Source: Paralichthys olivaceus (taxonomy: Eukaryota > Chordata > Actinopteri > Pleuronectiformes > Paralichthyidae). From it: a stretch of DNA of 64,000 nt. Each line of letters begins with the position of its first letter. The stretch's first letter is position 1. Positions 52,572 to 64,000 of the stretch are shown piece by piece. The position numbers were made by a program, and so were the translations under genes. The stretch lies in assembly GCF_024713975.1 (NCBI RefSeq), contig NC_091113.1, forward strand, positions 10,800,501 to 10,864,500, written 5' to 3'. Below the pieces are notes generated by a model, which saw only the letters and a program-made list of their open reading frames with translations, was not told the origin of the DNA and ran no database searches.

Positions 52572-55500
52572 GGACTTGTTCTACTGGTTTCCACATAACT
52601 TAAGAAGGTGTGACAGAGATAACAAGGCCATTGTGACAGAAAACAGAGAGAGAGAGAGAGCAGGTGGAGGGATGACGGAGGGAGATTGCCGGCTCAGGGC
52701 CTAAACGGATTACCTGCTTTTAAAATTAAAGATTTCTCCATAAAGGACATATTAAGGACAGACTCATGTGGTAAGAAGGGCGGAGACACGGATGAGGTTT
52801 TTTAATGTGTAAACTTTTGAGTCAGCCTTCCGAGGCACTTGCATGGACTCTGCGAATGTATGTATGCTCAAGAGTGAGCAAACATAAGGATAGTTTTAAC
52901 CTACAGTGATCCACAGCCTTGTCTTTTGCTTTTAAACCTGGTTCGTTGCTGACTGGTGTGTTTAAAGGTGGATTAGGATTGTAGCTTTCAGTGTTGTGTG
53001 AAATCGAAGGCCGCACTGTGAGTAAGCACTTTCACAGTGTTTACTGTACTTCAGTGGGATAAGGGCTGCGGCATTGAATTTCAGAGACAGCAAGTCCATT
53101 GATGGCGGTCTCCGTTGTGTGCCCTGGATCAAAGTTGCCCTTGTGTTGCAACCGCTCTGCGAGGCTGCATCCATACGAGGCTCTCAGAATGAGGATGAGC
53201 CTGTCTGACAGTCAGGAGTTTATGAAAGTGTGTCACACTCACTTGAAGGGTGTTTCCAGTGATAGCCACTGCCATCATTCTGCAAGATGGATGTAAAGTT
53301 GTGAGAGTGAAGCAGGGTTGAAACTCTCCTCTTGTTTCCTCAGGGTTCCGCAGAGTGGAGGAGAGATGATCGACCCCTATGGACTCCCACATCCCCCCAT
53401 CGCACATGCTCCAAATGCCCCACCGGCAAACCCTCCGCCTTACCCTGGACCCAGAGGTAAGAAAAAAAGATTGACTTTCACACAAATGCCTGTGTATGAC
53501 AGTAAAATCCTTTGTTGTGGAAGTATTTGGAGATATTTGACATTGTGAGACTGTAAGAAAGAAAGGAGAGAAGTTGGACATTTAAGGTAAAAGGCTCAGG
53601 AGCACAGAGGTTGCTTTGTGTGTGTATTTGTAAAAGGGGGAGGGTGGGTTTCAGGGGTAAGAGGGGACAGGAATTTCAAACAGCATGCAGTCGAGAATGA
53701 AAATGGATCACCTGACTCCTTTCCTCTCTTCCCCGGCAGCAAACGCTGTGAACGGCGGCCCTGACGTCTCTTTCCTGCGAGCCGAGCGCGAAGTGGTACG
53801 CCTCCTCGTCACCTCTGTGTCTTTTCAGTCAGCTCTGGCTGCATTTCATACCTGAATGTTGTAACTAACTGGTTCTTACTTTCTCCAGGGGATCCTCAAT
53901 CACTGCTTCGACGACATCGAGCACTTCATGGCCAAGCTGCAGCAGACGGCCGAGGCCGCCACGGTGCTGAGCCAGAAGAAGAAGAAAAAGAAGAAGAGCA
54001 AAAAGCAAACTGCAGAAGGTAGGAAGGAGACAGAGATTGAGTTTTGCAGGCGTTATTCACAAAAATGATTTTTGGTTGAACTCATGCTAATGTTTTGCTA
54101 TAATAACCATTGGCCGATCTGGGATTTTTCAATCCCGAGGGCCATAAAGGGGCCACAATTTACAAAGAGGGGCAAATTAAATGTTTGTGCACAATCTCTG
54201 ATTCAGTAAGGTGCATTTATTGAAGTCATTCCTGTTTGCTCTATAATGCTGAGCAGAACAAAAACATCATCGAATAAAATGTAAAAAAAAATTTCAAGCA
54301 CATTGAGTTCCTCCAAAGAATTCATAAAATAAATCAAATGTCATATTTGTTGTTAGTATTGCTTGTTTTTGTCATTTAAAGAGTGCTACTTCAGGGTCCA
54401 ATCAGATTTAATCAGGGGCCAGTGCCCCCCTGGTCCCACCCCTGGATCCATCCCTAGTGATAATCCTTATGTATTATCCACTTCTGCTCAACAGACGATA
54501 TACTCTCTATGAGGGCTCAGCCCCCACCAGAGGAGGAATTCATCGACATCTTCCAGAAATTCAAATATTGCTTTAGTCTCCTGGTGCGTATTCAGTCAGG
54601 CCACATTATTTATTTTCCTCTTTGCACAACACTGTGTTAAATTCCTCTTATTTATTTCTTCACAGGCCCGTCTGAAATCAACCATCTCCAGCCCTTCATC
54701 AGAGGAGCTCGTTCACCATGTATTCAAACCTTTAGACATGGTGAGTCAGTGCTGTTTGACCTCCACGTCTCCACCAGCAAGGTCTCTGAGGACAACACCT
54801 GTTGTTGCTATTGCTGTAAACACTTTTATAGCAGCATAGATAAATGTTGGGGTATGACGTGTTTCTTATCACACATCGTTTACTGAGTTGGGTGCAGAGG
54901 GAGAGAGGATAGACGTGAAGAGGAAACTGAATTGTCAGGGTGATTACTTTAAATAGTAGACGTTGTAGGACACAGGGATGTGTCATGTCAAAATAATGAA
55001 AAGGAGTTAGTGTAGTTGAGTAGTGTTGCCATAAACTCCATGTTCCAGTCAGTGTTTACTCAGGGTCGTTCCCTGTGTGATAACTTCATTGAAACTTGAT
55101 AAAATCTGCATTTGTTTGATCTTGTTGCCGAGACATTATTGTATGCAGATATGCTTTCTTGGTGCATACGCCTTTTGGGATGTGTCAATGTAGGAAAAAT
55201 ACGTCCTGATAACACCAACAAGGGTTTTTTTATGTGTACATTTTTCCATTGCATGTCAAAATATCTAATATATTTCTGAAGCCTTTGTTCCAGATTTTAC
55301 CTGGACACAATAATGCAAGTGCTATTGATTTAGAAACTGAAATGACGAAATATTACCTTTACTTACATTTATTTTATTGTCATGACAGGGAAGTTTCCAA
55401 CAATGGAGTGGCCCCTATCAGAGGAAACGTAGAGAATTTGAATCCGGGAACATGTCACTATTGAACTAATTTCAAAAGTATATTGTGTTTGGTGTTTCAG

Positions 55501-57585
55501 GTGTGTCTGTGTTGATATTTGATAAAACATTAAAGGTCGGTGCCTCAGCATTTCTATAGGAATGAATCAGTTTAAACACTCAAAGGGTGGAATGGGTGTG
55601 TTTGATTTGTGTATACTGGCGTGCCTGAATGGAAAACACAGAGCCCCACACCTCATGAACTGTCTCTTATTTTAGTGTGTGTGTGTGTGTCTGTGGTTTT
55701 TTGTGTGTGATTTGTGTCACTCTGCTTTGATTATCAGTTTTCTAACACAAAGTTTTCTTTCGACTCTCTTGCTTCAGTTGGACTTTGAGTATCAGGCCTG
55801 TTTTCGCAGACTGTGGGCATTAACACGTTTTGTTGTTCTCTGGGTGCGGACAGATGGTGAAAACAACAGGAGGACCAGCTCTGGGAGCCTCAGTGTCCAG
55901 CCCCTCCATGACCAACTCTGCTGTGTCGCTGCTGGAGGACAACCTGAGCGCGGAGGAGAGGCAGCTGTGGACGTCGCTGGGTCCCAACTGGACACACTCT
56001 CGGTCAGTACCAACAAACACCTCCATCTTACAGTGGCCTTTTTCATAAAGTAAAATAAAATAATGTTTTTATTTATGTGATTATTCACTACACCATCCTG
56101 GAAAATAGAGCCAACATTTCATTATGTAGTTAAGGTATTTTTACTGTGAGTTTAAACAAGAGTCTTCCATGGCCCATGCATCCTTTAAAGACAAAACATT
56201 ACATATATACATACACACATATACACACATACATACACATGCACATATAAACACATTCCTGTGCTTATCCAGTATCTGTTTTTGCTTTCTCAGCTCTCAG
56301 CTCAGAGGACCTGTCGCTCCGTACACACCTGTGTTCTTGGACGGCTGGAAACCAGAAGCCCTGAGGGAAGACGGGCAGGTTTGGGAAGATCCGGTCGAGT
56401 CACAGCACAAACATGAAGCCCTCCGAGTAAAACAAGAGGTACAGAATACCTGCGTTTAGGAAAATACAGCACACGTAAATATCAAGTGCAATAAGTAGTA
56501 GAGCTTGGAGATTGGCGTTTTCTTCAGCATGAAAAACCATAAGTTCTCTGTTATAAAACAAAATTGTCCCATAAATTGAGTTTGTTTCTTAAATTTGTAT
56601 AATAGAAAGTGTCTTGATGCAGTTTTCATGGAGACTTTGTATTTGTGTCTGCACAGAAATATAAATGCACAAAGTCACAGACTCTCGTGAGACACTTGCT
56701 CGTGCCACAAATTCAAGACATTAACATTTGGCAGCAGACATTTTGGCCCGGAGCTGTTTTTTAATTTTCTTTTTAAATGGCTTTAAATAAATTAGTCTGC
56801 GAATACAAACCTGTCGAACCAGGGTGAAAAAAAAATCATGTAGCTTTCCCTCCATTCCTCCAGGGCTCCACGTTATGTATGCTTGCTTTAGGAATGGCTG
56901 TTGATTTTCAGGCTGCATGTTTACAGGTCTCTGTCTGAATTGTACCTGCTGTAATGAATGTACTTCACACATCAGATAAAAAGAAAATCATCTGAGTCAT
57001 CTTTAATCTCTTCTTGCAAAAATTCAACACATTGCAGATGAGACATTTTGTCAACCACCCCTGTCCCTCTGCATGTTGACCTTTGACCTCTTTTTCTACA
57101 CCTGTGTGTTCTCATGCTGTATACCCACACGTCCATCTTGTCTTTGCCCCCAAGCAGCAGCTGCCTTCTCAGCCTGTCCCTCCTCCTGGTACCCTTGTCA
57201 GAGACGAGACGTAGGTCCTATTTCGAAAAAGCAAGTCAGTCAGTTGTTCTTATTTTCCCACCATGTGCATGACACCAGCGTGTGTGTCCTCTCCCTCTCA
57301 GAGACTCCAGCCCACTCCCACCGGATCCTGAAAGACTCTACACCTGCAGTTACGACTTCATAGCCAGGAACAGCAGCGAGCTGTCGGTGCAGCAGGGGGA
57401 GAAGCTGGAGGTATATAAAGCCAAGCAGATCATGAACAGCTACATGTTCAGGAATCCAGCATTAAGCTTCTTCATTATTGTTTGGGATTATTTTACTATT
57501 TTACAGTTTGCAAAATTATTTAATTGTGTTTTACAGTTGTAAAAACACTGACATCCTGTGAATAGTGCTGACAGAGGAATTTCTG

Positions 57586-57623
<38 letters not shown>

Positions 57624-57836
57624 GAGATAGATAGATAGATAGATAGATAACCCTGACTGACAGCATCTCCTCTGTCTGACAGGTGGTTGAATCCTCAAAG
57701 CGCTGGTGGAAGTGTCGTAACAGCTACAACCAGATCGGATTTGTCCCCTTCAACATCCTGGAGCCCATGGCCCACATAAACAGCCCCATCACCAACAGAC
57801 CCCCCAGTGTAAGAAGCACAACACACACACGCATTT

Positions 57837-57867
<31 letters not shown>

Positions 57868-59947
57868 TGGATGTCATCAGCAAAGAGGCAGGCTCTCACC
57901 TGTACATGCCTGAGTAAATTCAAGTGTTTGCTTTTCTCTTTGCTCCAAACTCCTGCAGGCTCCCGCTCCGCCTCCCCTCGCCAAGACTTTCTCTGTGGTC
58001 CCACCAAGCCCTCCTGCCATGCCCCAGGCCCCGACCCACTCCCCACAGCACCCCCGCAGCATACCAGTATACAACCAACACGTGCAGTCTGCAGAGGACT
58101 CAGATAAAGGTACCAAAACAGTGTGACACATAAATTCTGTGATGAAGAGGTTTACTATAGGGAGCTATACTGTCCTGGACTGTCTATGTGTATGTGAAAA
58201 GACAAACAAGTGAAGGATGGATAGTAGCAGAAGAAATGCTACCACATCCTACTTTACCACTGTCACGGCCACAAACTGTGCAAAGGTGAAATATGGCTCA
58301 ACCTTGTAGCTACAACATGAAAAGAGGACCGAGTATAAACACAAGAAAGTTTATTTATGAAAAAGAAAATAGACTAACTACCAAGATTTACCAAAACTAT
58401 GGGAGTACTGGAGGTCTGGACAAAAATGACAGGGACCAGAGGAATAATAAATAGTTCAATAAAAAAAGAATTATTGAACATTATTAAAAGCAGGGGTTGA
58501 ATGTTACAAAGTACATATACTTATTTATATCTGATTTTAAGAATGCATTGCATTACACCCAAGAGGCCATCAATCATCACGACTCAGCTAAATATTATTG
58601 ATATTAATTAACATCATCTGCAGAGTCTGTATATTCTTGTATTAAACAGAATACACTGTAGGCAGTTAATGATGTAGTAGACAGCTGCATTAGAGAACAG
58701 GCACATAAACTGTGTATTGTTTAATGATTAGTTATCTCTGGAATATTTGAGTTGTATGCAGCCCAGCTTTCTTTCTGTTGTCACATTATCTGCATGAGAG
58801 GCTGAAATGTCTCCTTGAATCTTTGCAGTGATGCTGGTGAATGACGAGCTGCTCCAGAGGCTGACCAACGGAAAGCCCAACCTGCACAAACCTCTGGTCA
58901 TCCCTCGCTCCTCAGAGACCGCCGTCCCTCTGGACTACCACTCTCCCCCTGAGGAAGTGGCGGAGTGGCTCCGAGGGAAAGGCTTCAGTGAACCGTGAGT
59001 GATGGCTACAGACTCACTGTTGATACACTGGAGTGCTGCCAACACATTTAGGTCGAGACAAATGGCCTCCTTCATTCAACATGAATTAAAGTGTAAAGGC
59101 TCATTTCTTGTGTATGGTTTATATGGATGAAAACTGTGTACTGGAGAATTAATTGTCTGGGGTCCTCTTGTGTCTTCGTGTCTCTCAGGACTGTGTCGTG
59201 TCTGGGAGTGCTGACAGGGGCTCAGCTCTTCTCCCTCAACAAGGAGGAGCTACGAGCTGTGATTCCAGACGAGGGCGCAAGAGTCTACAGTCAGCTCACT
59301 GTGCAGAAATCACTGCTGGAGGTAAAGCCAAGGACAACAGTGGATTTTACTAGAGAAGAAATTATATTGTTAAATGCTGAAGTGACCAAAGTTGCAGTCC
59401 CCAAACCCCTGAAGTTACTTCCATAGCAAATCCTTTAAGTTCAGTAAGAATCAGCCAATGTTTGCAATCTTCTATCCTGTAAAGTATCCCATTATGATAA
59501 TATATGCGATATTTTAATGAGAATCAGTTACTTTATATACTCATCCATGAGATTTGAAATGCAGATTATGTTATTTAAGTAAGATGGCACATTTAAATAA
59601 AAAATAAAAATATGCTCACACCCATAGATTTTAGTCATGTAGACATGCCTGAATCTATTTCCAATCAAGATCCATGAATTACTTGAAAATGTTTAATGCA
59701 CACTTTCCATCTTTTACTGTGCAGTAGTTTATCAAAATGCATAATTTTACCAGTTAAACTATATGTATATAAATGATCCTATCAGTTGTCTATTATAATT
59801 TTTTGGAGATGCAATGGATCTCAAGCTTTATTTGTCATTATTTGGTTGTTTCCTGTGCAGGATGCCAGAAGGTCTACAGAGTTGGAGGCGGTCATGGAGA
59901 AACAGAAGATGAAGGTTGATCTGAAGCTGGAGAGCAGCACACTGTGA
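51538..59947 (+). CDS. eps8l1: EPS8-like protein 1 (18 coding exons)
   Basis: Cytoplasmic adaptor of the EPS8 family that couples receptor and Rac signalling to actin. Exons: 51538-51567, 51682-51840, 51919-52068, 52194-52279, 53344-53456, 53740-53795, 53889-54018, 54495-54583, 54666-54740, 55854-56002, 56294-56438, 57158-57210, 57302-57410, 57683-57808, 57959-58109, 58829-58994, 59189-59321, 59861-59947; 668 aa, all in phase. Start fixed by an in-frame TGA at 51520-51522. Domains: PTB-like (residues ~1-140, [18 protein letters not shown]), helical linker with [12 protein letters not shown] and a poly-Lys patch, SH3 (~424-474, [31 protein letters not shown]), proline-rich segment, and a C-terminal SAM-like effector region ([20 protein letters not shown]). 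The end [12 protein letters not shown] fits EPS8L1 better than EPS8L2. The N-terminus is about 35 residues shorter than human EPS8L1. It converges with luc7l. Confidence 0.9.
52535..52572. repeat. (GA)n microsatellite
   Basis: Interrupted GA run in an eps8l1 intron. Confidence 0.85.
54115..54470. repeat. Interspersed repeat in an eps8l1 intron
   Basis: Contains 'ccgagggccataaaggggcc' near the left and 'ggggccagtgcccccctggt' with 'cccacccctggatcc' at the right, as in an abundant fish repeat. Class and exact ends uncertain. Confidence 0.45.
54741..55853 (+). other. eps8l1 intron without other features
   Basis: 1.1-kb intron between PLDM and MVKTTGG. A short GT run lies at 55676-55690. No repeat or exon recognised. 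Confidence 0.6.
57586..57649. repeat. (GATA)n microsatellite
   Basis: About 16 GATA units with one GAGA interruption, just before the acceptor of the exon that encodes the second half of the SH3 domain. Confidence 0.95.
57834..57869. repeat. (CA)n microsatellite
   Basis: CA run with short interruptions, 25 bp past an eps8l1 donor. Confidence 0.85.
58110..58828 (+). other. eps8l1 intron without other features
   Basis: AT-rich. No exon or known repeat recognised. Confidence 0.55.
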
Positions 59948-60277
59948 GCAGCAGGCGTCTTCAGCATGAAGAGTCACATGAAGGATTGTTCGCCTGGTGC
60001 TGCAGCTGTCACTAAATTTTTAAATTATATTCAGAGAGCAAACATGTAACAGCCAATCTATAATCAAAGACTGCCTGAAGATCGTCATGCTCACTCAAAT
60101 GTTATTACTTTATCAAGTGTTTTTAATCCAAGCAGGCGCTGTGCAAACTACACAGTCTAACATTAAAACACATTTTTAAATTATGATGCTTGTCTTAAAT
60201 GTGAATAGTTTTCTTTCCAGCTCCAATGATACACATCTTTGTAAAATACTTCAACCATGATTAACATGCCATGACAC

Positions 60278-60283
60278 AATAAA
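60278..60283 (+). terminator. Candidate poly(A) signal of eps8l1
   Basis: AATAAA, 331 nt after the stop codon, in the right orientation. A minus-strand ATTAAA for luc7l sits about 20 bp away (60299-60304). Confidence 0.5.
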
Positions 60284-60304
60284 AAGTAAAATGGTAGTTT
60301 TTAA

Positions 60305-61337
60305 TTGAGACTTAAAAGAAAGATTTCCAACATAAACACATGACTTCACACATTAGGTAAAGCAATGCATCCATTCAAATCTGTCTGCATTGAAATATAA
60401 ATCTACACACAAAGGAATTTGTTTGAACCAGGCATACGTTCAACTTTGACTCGAGCCACAACGTGTACACAGCTTTAGCACTGAATTTCAGATGTGTCAT
60501 TTCTGAGCCTACTGCTTCACATGCCGGCGCTAATGTGGAAGTTTCCATTTATACTCAATATTTTAAATAAAAGGAAATCAGGCTAGAACAAACTGTTTAA
60601 ACAAGAGAGACTGCCACCAATACAAACTAAAAACAAGCAGTTACATAAACTGGCAGAACAACTGAACAGATTCCCTTCACAACTGGCAGCGGAGAAGAAA
60701 ACTTGATGTGGACAATGCGAGTTATATTTGTTGCTAATACGACTCATTTTCAACCCTTCAATTTCGACCAATTACTGGAGTCAAATATGTCAGCAAACAT
60801 TCAAGAACTAAACTCAAAGACGAGGGAGATTTACAAAAAAAAATAAATCAGGATTGGATGAGGCTAATTAGACCGAGACAATCAGTAGGCCCATATTTAC
60901 AGACTGGTTCTGTATCAAAAGATCATCCGCCAATAATAATGAATGACGAATATGGATCGGTTCCATTTCATGATATAATCCAGCAGTTCATCAGCTCATG
61001 TATTCTGCATCTGTTGGAATCAATGTACGGGAGTTCAGAACAAGACATGGGACGTGTTGGACAGACAGCCACCAAATTACAGATGTACACTCCACTACTG
61101 ATCAATAACTAATCCTGCCATCTGAATGCAATCAGATGTATCTGGATGCTAGATAAGTGACTCCATACATTATTTCAGGTATGTGTGCACTCTGTGCCGG
61201 CTGCATTAACTGTTAAAGCAAAGAAAGTAGGCAGGCGGGAGAACAAAGGGGTCAAGGCAAAGACTGTGTGTAACATTAGGTTACATTAACCAGAGGGACA
61301 GGAGGAGAATGTGTCGGTGGTGGATGGAGTTGGGTCT
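60305..61337 (-). other. luc7l 3' UTR and convergent intergenic space
   Basis: Stretch between the two convergent stop codons beyond the eps8l1 poly(A) signal, probably luc7l 3' UTR. No other gene or repeat recognised. Confidence 0.5.
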
Positions 61338-64000
61338 TCAGAGGTCCCCCATGTCCCTGTCGTCTGCTCGGCGGGAGTCCGACCGACCGTTCATACCGTC
61401 CCTCCTGTCTCGCTCCCGTGACCCGTCTCTGGACGCGCGCTCTCGGTCCCTGGAAGACCTGCGCGACAAGACCAGATATTCAGAGAGGCAACACTAATCC
61501 AAAGAAAATAGAGTCAAATCTTGCCTGTGCATGTCTGTCACGAAACAAAGATACAAACTCACTGTTTATTCTTATAAACAAGTCTAGGAAAGATTATTTG
61601 AGAAAAGGCTGCAACTGTGACAGACAAAAAAAAAAAACAACACATCCAACTCCTGATAAGTGCCTTGGAGCAAAAGTCTGTGTGGGCCTGGTGTGAACTC
61701 AGTGGGTTGTGTACAAACTTGTGTCTGGAGCTCTGCTCGTGGCTGTGACGGTGGCCTCGGCTGCGGGAGCGGGATCGGCTGCGATGCCGCCTCCTCCTCT
61801 CCCTGGAGCGTGAACGGCGCTTGTCTCGTGATGAGGAGCTCGAGCGCCGCCTCCTGCGGTCACGAGAACGGGATCTGATGAGAGTGAGCGATAACACTTG
61901 GTTATAATAGATCACAAACGGCACTTTTCCATCAGAGCAACACAACGCTCTCACCTTTTTTGCTCTCTGCTTCGTGATCTGGTCCTAAGAAATAAGCAGA
62001 GAACAAAACCACATGCTTATATAATAAAAAAAATACGCTGAATACAACAAATAAAATTCCATGAAGAATTTGAAATGTTTGCACCCACCTCTTCTTCATC
62101 CGTTCCTCTTTCTCCCTCTCTTCTCGTCTCTTTAAGCGTTCCTGGTTCCTTTTCTCCTGCTTGTCAACCACAGTTTTCTGATAAAATAAAACCAAACGAC
62201 CTGTTAAGAAGTTAAACATCTTGATCCAAACCTCTGTGTGTTTTGTTTTCAGCTCAATGTCAATCACAGAACTTTTACATGGTGAGACAGGCAGAAATAT
62301 ACCTTTAGTTGGTCCAGTTTTTCTCTGATCTGGATGAAGCCAAGGTGAAGCTTCCCACCAAAATGGTCGGCCAAGCGACGGTCGTTGTCATGGAGACCCA
62401 GGTAGGCAGAGCATACCTCGCACACCCGAAGCTTCTGCTGCTGGAAGCTGGAGGCTGGCATCGAGTTTCTGTACTCTTCCTGAGGAGACACAGACAAGAA
62501 AGAACATTGAGGGATCAGATGATAAATGTATTGATATAAAAATAGGTGTCACACTCCATTTCCTGCGTTGTTACTTCCTCACCTCTGCATCCTTCTTCCT
62601 GGTGCGGACCTTCTCCACCTCCTGCAGGACCTTCTGGGCCTCGTCCACGTTCCCCTCGGCTCCAAGCTGCTCAGCCTTGGCCAGCAGCTTTCCTATTTCC
62701 TCATTCAGCTCATGAACCTTCTCTGCCTATAACAGTCCAGAACAACACAATTCACATCTGGCTATTTCCTGCACAAAACATTAAAGAGCAAATTGAACAG
62801 TGCATTCCAAAAAAAGTCTATACATATGAAACAGGTGTAAAAATGTCTTCTTAAAATTCTGTTTGCTCACCTTTGCTGCCACCTCAGCACTGATCTCTTC
62901 TTGGGTCTCAGCGAGGCGCTTTTTGGCTAGTTCTGTCCTCCGGTCACAGTCGGCAATGAATGACTCCAGGTGATCCACGGCCTTTCAGAATGAGAAAATA
63001 TGTTCACAGGAAGGCAGCGCAGATTCTTACTTTCTAAGACATTTTAATCTCCGGGTTATTAATGAGGTGCTGATTGTCAACTCTGCATACATCATATATG
63101 TGTATAAATCATGTGTATTTTATGTCCCTGAAGGGATCACAGGACCAGTGTTATCACTTCCCTTCCCCGAGGCTCAGTTTATCATATCTTTTATGGCCTT
63201 GGTTGCTTATGGCAACTGCTAATGGGAAATGGGTAAGCTTAACTGTGTTTTATCTTTCTATCTATTGACGCAATCCATCTCAGCTTGCTTGCTTTTAGGG
63301 CGTAGGTCTAAATGAAAAATACTTCATAAAGGATAAATGTACATCCTCCACAATATAGATCTGTTGATCTTGAGGCAGTGAGAACTGGAGTGTGTTGTAC
63401 GAATTTTACGACAGTAAAAAATATCTGTTGCTAGCAAGTAAGTCCTCTATCATTAAGAATGCTGTAAAACCAATTTCTCCACATTCGATATGAAATTTTA
63501 ATAAAACATCTACATTTATATCTAAGGATATAAGATTTGAGATTTAAAAACTGCAGTTAGTGTGAACAGATCAGCAAACATGTATTATTCATAGTAGGAT
63601 ATCACTTACATCAAGCTCAAAGAACAGATCTCTCTCCTTGGAGGCAATTTCATAATCTGCCCGAAGTGCGAGGTCATGGATCTTCGTACACTCTCCCAGG
63701 TCCATACGCTATCACCAAGACAAAGGCAGACGTCACACACACGCAAATATCAATGAATGATGTTGTATAAATAAATCATGGTACATATTTGTTTTTCCTT
63801 CCTCTTTGTAGTATTTGACTGCCAAGAGAATTAATATCCTGTGAGGAGTCAAATGTGCTTTCAAATGGCGATATATTCCAGCATTTTAAAGTATACATAT
63901 TTGTATAGTATGGTGAAGCTAAAAACAGAAATGCAGCCAACTCACAGTTCCGGACAGGATGTCATGTGGACAGCAGTTGAGAAGATGACTTTTGCAGACT
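61338..64000 (-). CDS. luc7l: LUC7-like U1 snRNP splicing factor (5' end off window)
   Basis: LUC7-family RNA-binding nuclear protein that helps U1 snRNP choose 5' splice sites. Exons seen: 64000(partial)-63946, 63708-63610, 62981-62871, 62726-62583, 62479-62303, 62177-62089, 61984-61955, 61874-61719, 61458-61338; 326 codons plus stop, phases consistent. Against human LUC7L about 34 N-terminal residues are missing, beyond the right edge. Visible: first zinc-finger part CKSHLLNCCPHDIL, helical coiled segment (MDLGECTKIHDLALRADYE; HLESFIADCDRRTELAKKR), second finger CEVCSAYLGL..RRLADHFGGKLHLG, basic linker, and an RS/RD-rich tail. The last exon gives KSSRDRERASRDGSRERD and ends RDMGDL. The donor before it is GTTTGT, weaker than its neighbours. 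LUC7L2 is the main alternative; the zinc-finger core and TQEEISAEVAAK favour luc7l. Confidence 0.9.
62982..63609 (-). other. luc7l intron
   Basis: Non-coding, AT-rich. No repeat or exon recognised. Confidence 0.6.

Noticed and set aside
57586-57649. CRISPR-like regular repeats
   Set aside because: GATA microsatellite; no spacers, eukaryotic context.

Overview
This is a vertebrate, almost certainly teleost-fish, nuclear window. Genes are split into short exons with GT-AG junctions, introns are compact, CA/GT/AT/GATA microsatellites are frequent, and several typical fish interspersed repeats are present. There is no operon-like organisation and no CRISPR, phage or bacterial signature. Gene models were built by hand: exons were joined at visible splice sites, the reading phase was checked at every junction, and the proteins were compared with remembered vertebrate families. 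No alignment or database search was run.

Layout from left to right. (1) About 3.0-3.5 kb, minus strand: the first coding exon of a SHANK-family postsynaptic scaffold, best fit shank1; the rest of the gene lies beyond the left edge. (2) About 3.5-20.9 kb: no convincing coding exon, only non-coding DNA with microsatellites, a pyrimidine-rich block, a 128-bp CA tract and repeats; the shank promoter and 5' UTR exon(s) should lie here. (3) About 21.7-31.2 kb, minus: a complete 13-exon slc17a7 (vesicular glutamate transporter 1, 584 aa). (4) About 33.7-34.9 kb, minus: a small three-exon gene for a 187-aa single-pass membrane protein, placed where mammals have GFY but not firmly identified. (5) About 39.5-46.6 kb, minus, with a 5' UTR exon near 47.5 kb: a complete 11-exon SLC6 transporter (661 aa), best fit slc6a16, with one GC-AG intron. 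(6) About 47.8-50.4 kb: repeat-rich spacer with LINE-like 3' tails and a near-perfect palindrome. (7) About 50.4-60.3 kb, plus: a complete 18-coding-exon eps8l1 (668 aa). (8) About 61.3-64 kb, minus: luc7l, missing only its first coding exon(s) beyond the right edge. It converges tail-to-tail with eps8l1.

Functional theme: SHANK (postsynaptic scaffold), VGLUT1 (glutamate loading of synaptic vesicles) and an orphan-subgroup SLC6 transporter are neuronal genes. From memory they sit close together on human 19q13.33, with EPS8L1 nearby on 19q13.4, so the block looks like conserved synteny rather than a functional cluster. EPS8L1 links receptor signalling to actin, and LUC7L is a U1 snRNP-associated splicing factor. 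I found no evidence of an undescribed multi-gene system. The most informative observations are the VGLUT2-like, polyglycine-bearing tail of this VGLUT1, the unidentified membrane-protein gene, the GC-AG intron, a three-copy MITE-like family (one copy may supply a poly(A) signal), and the 48.5-kb palindrome.
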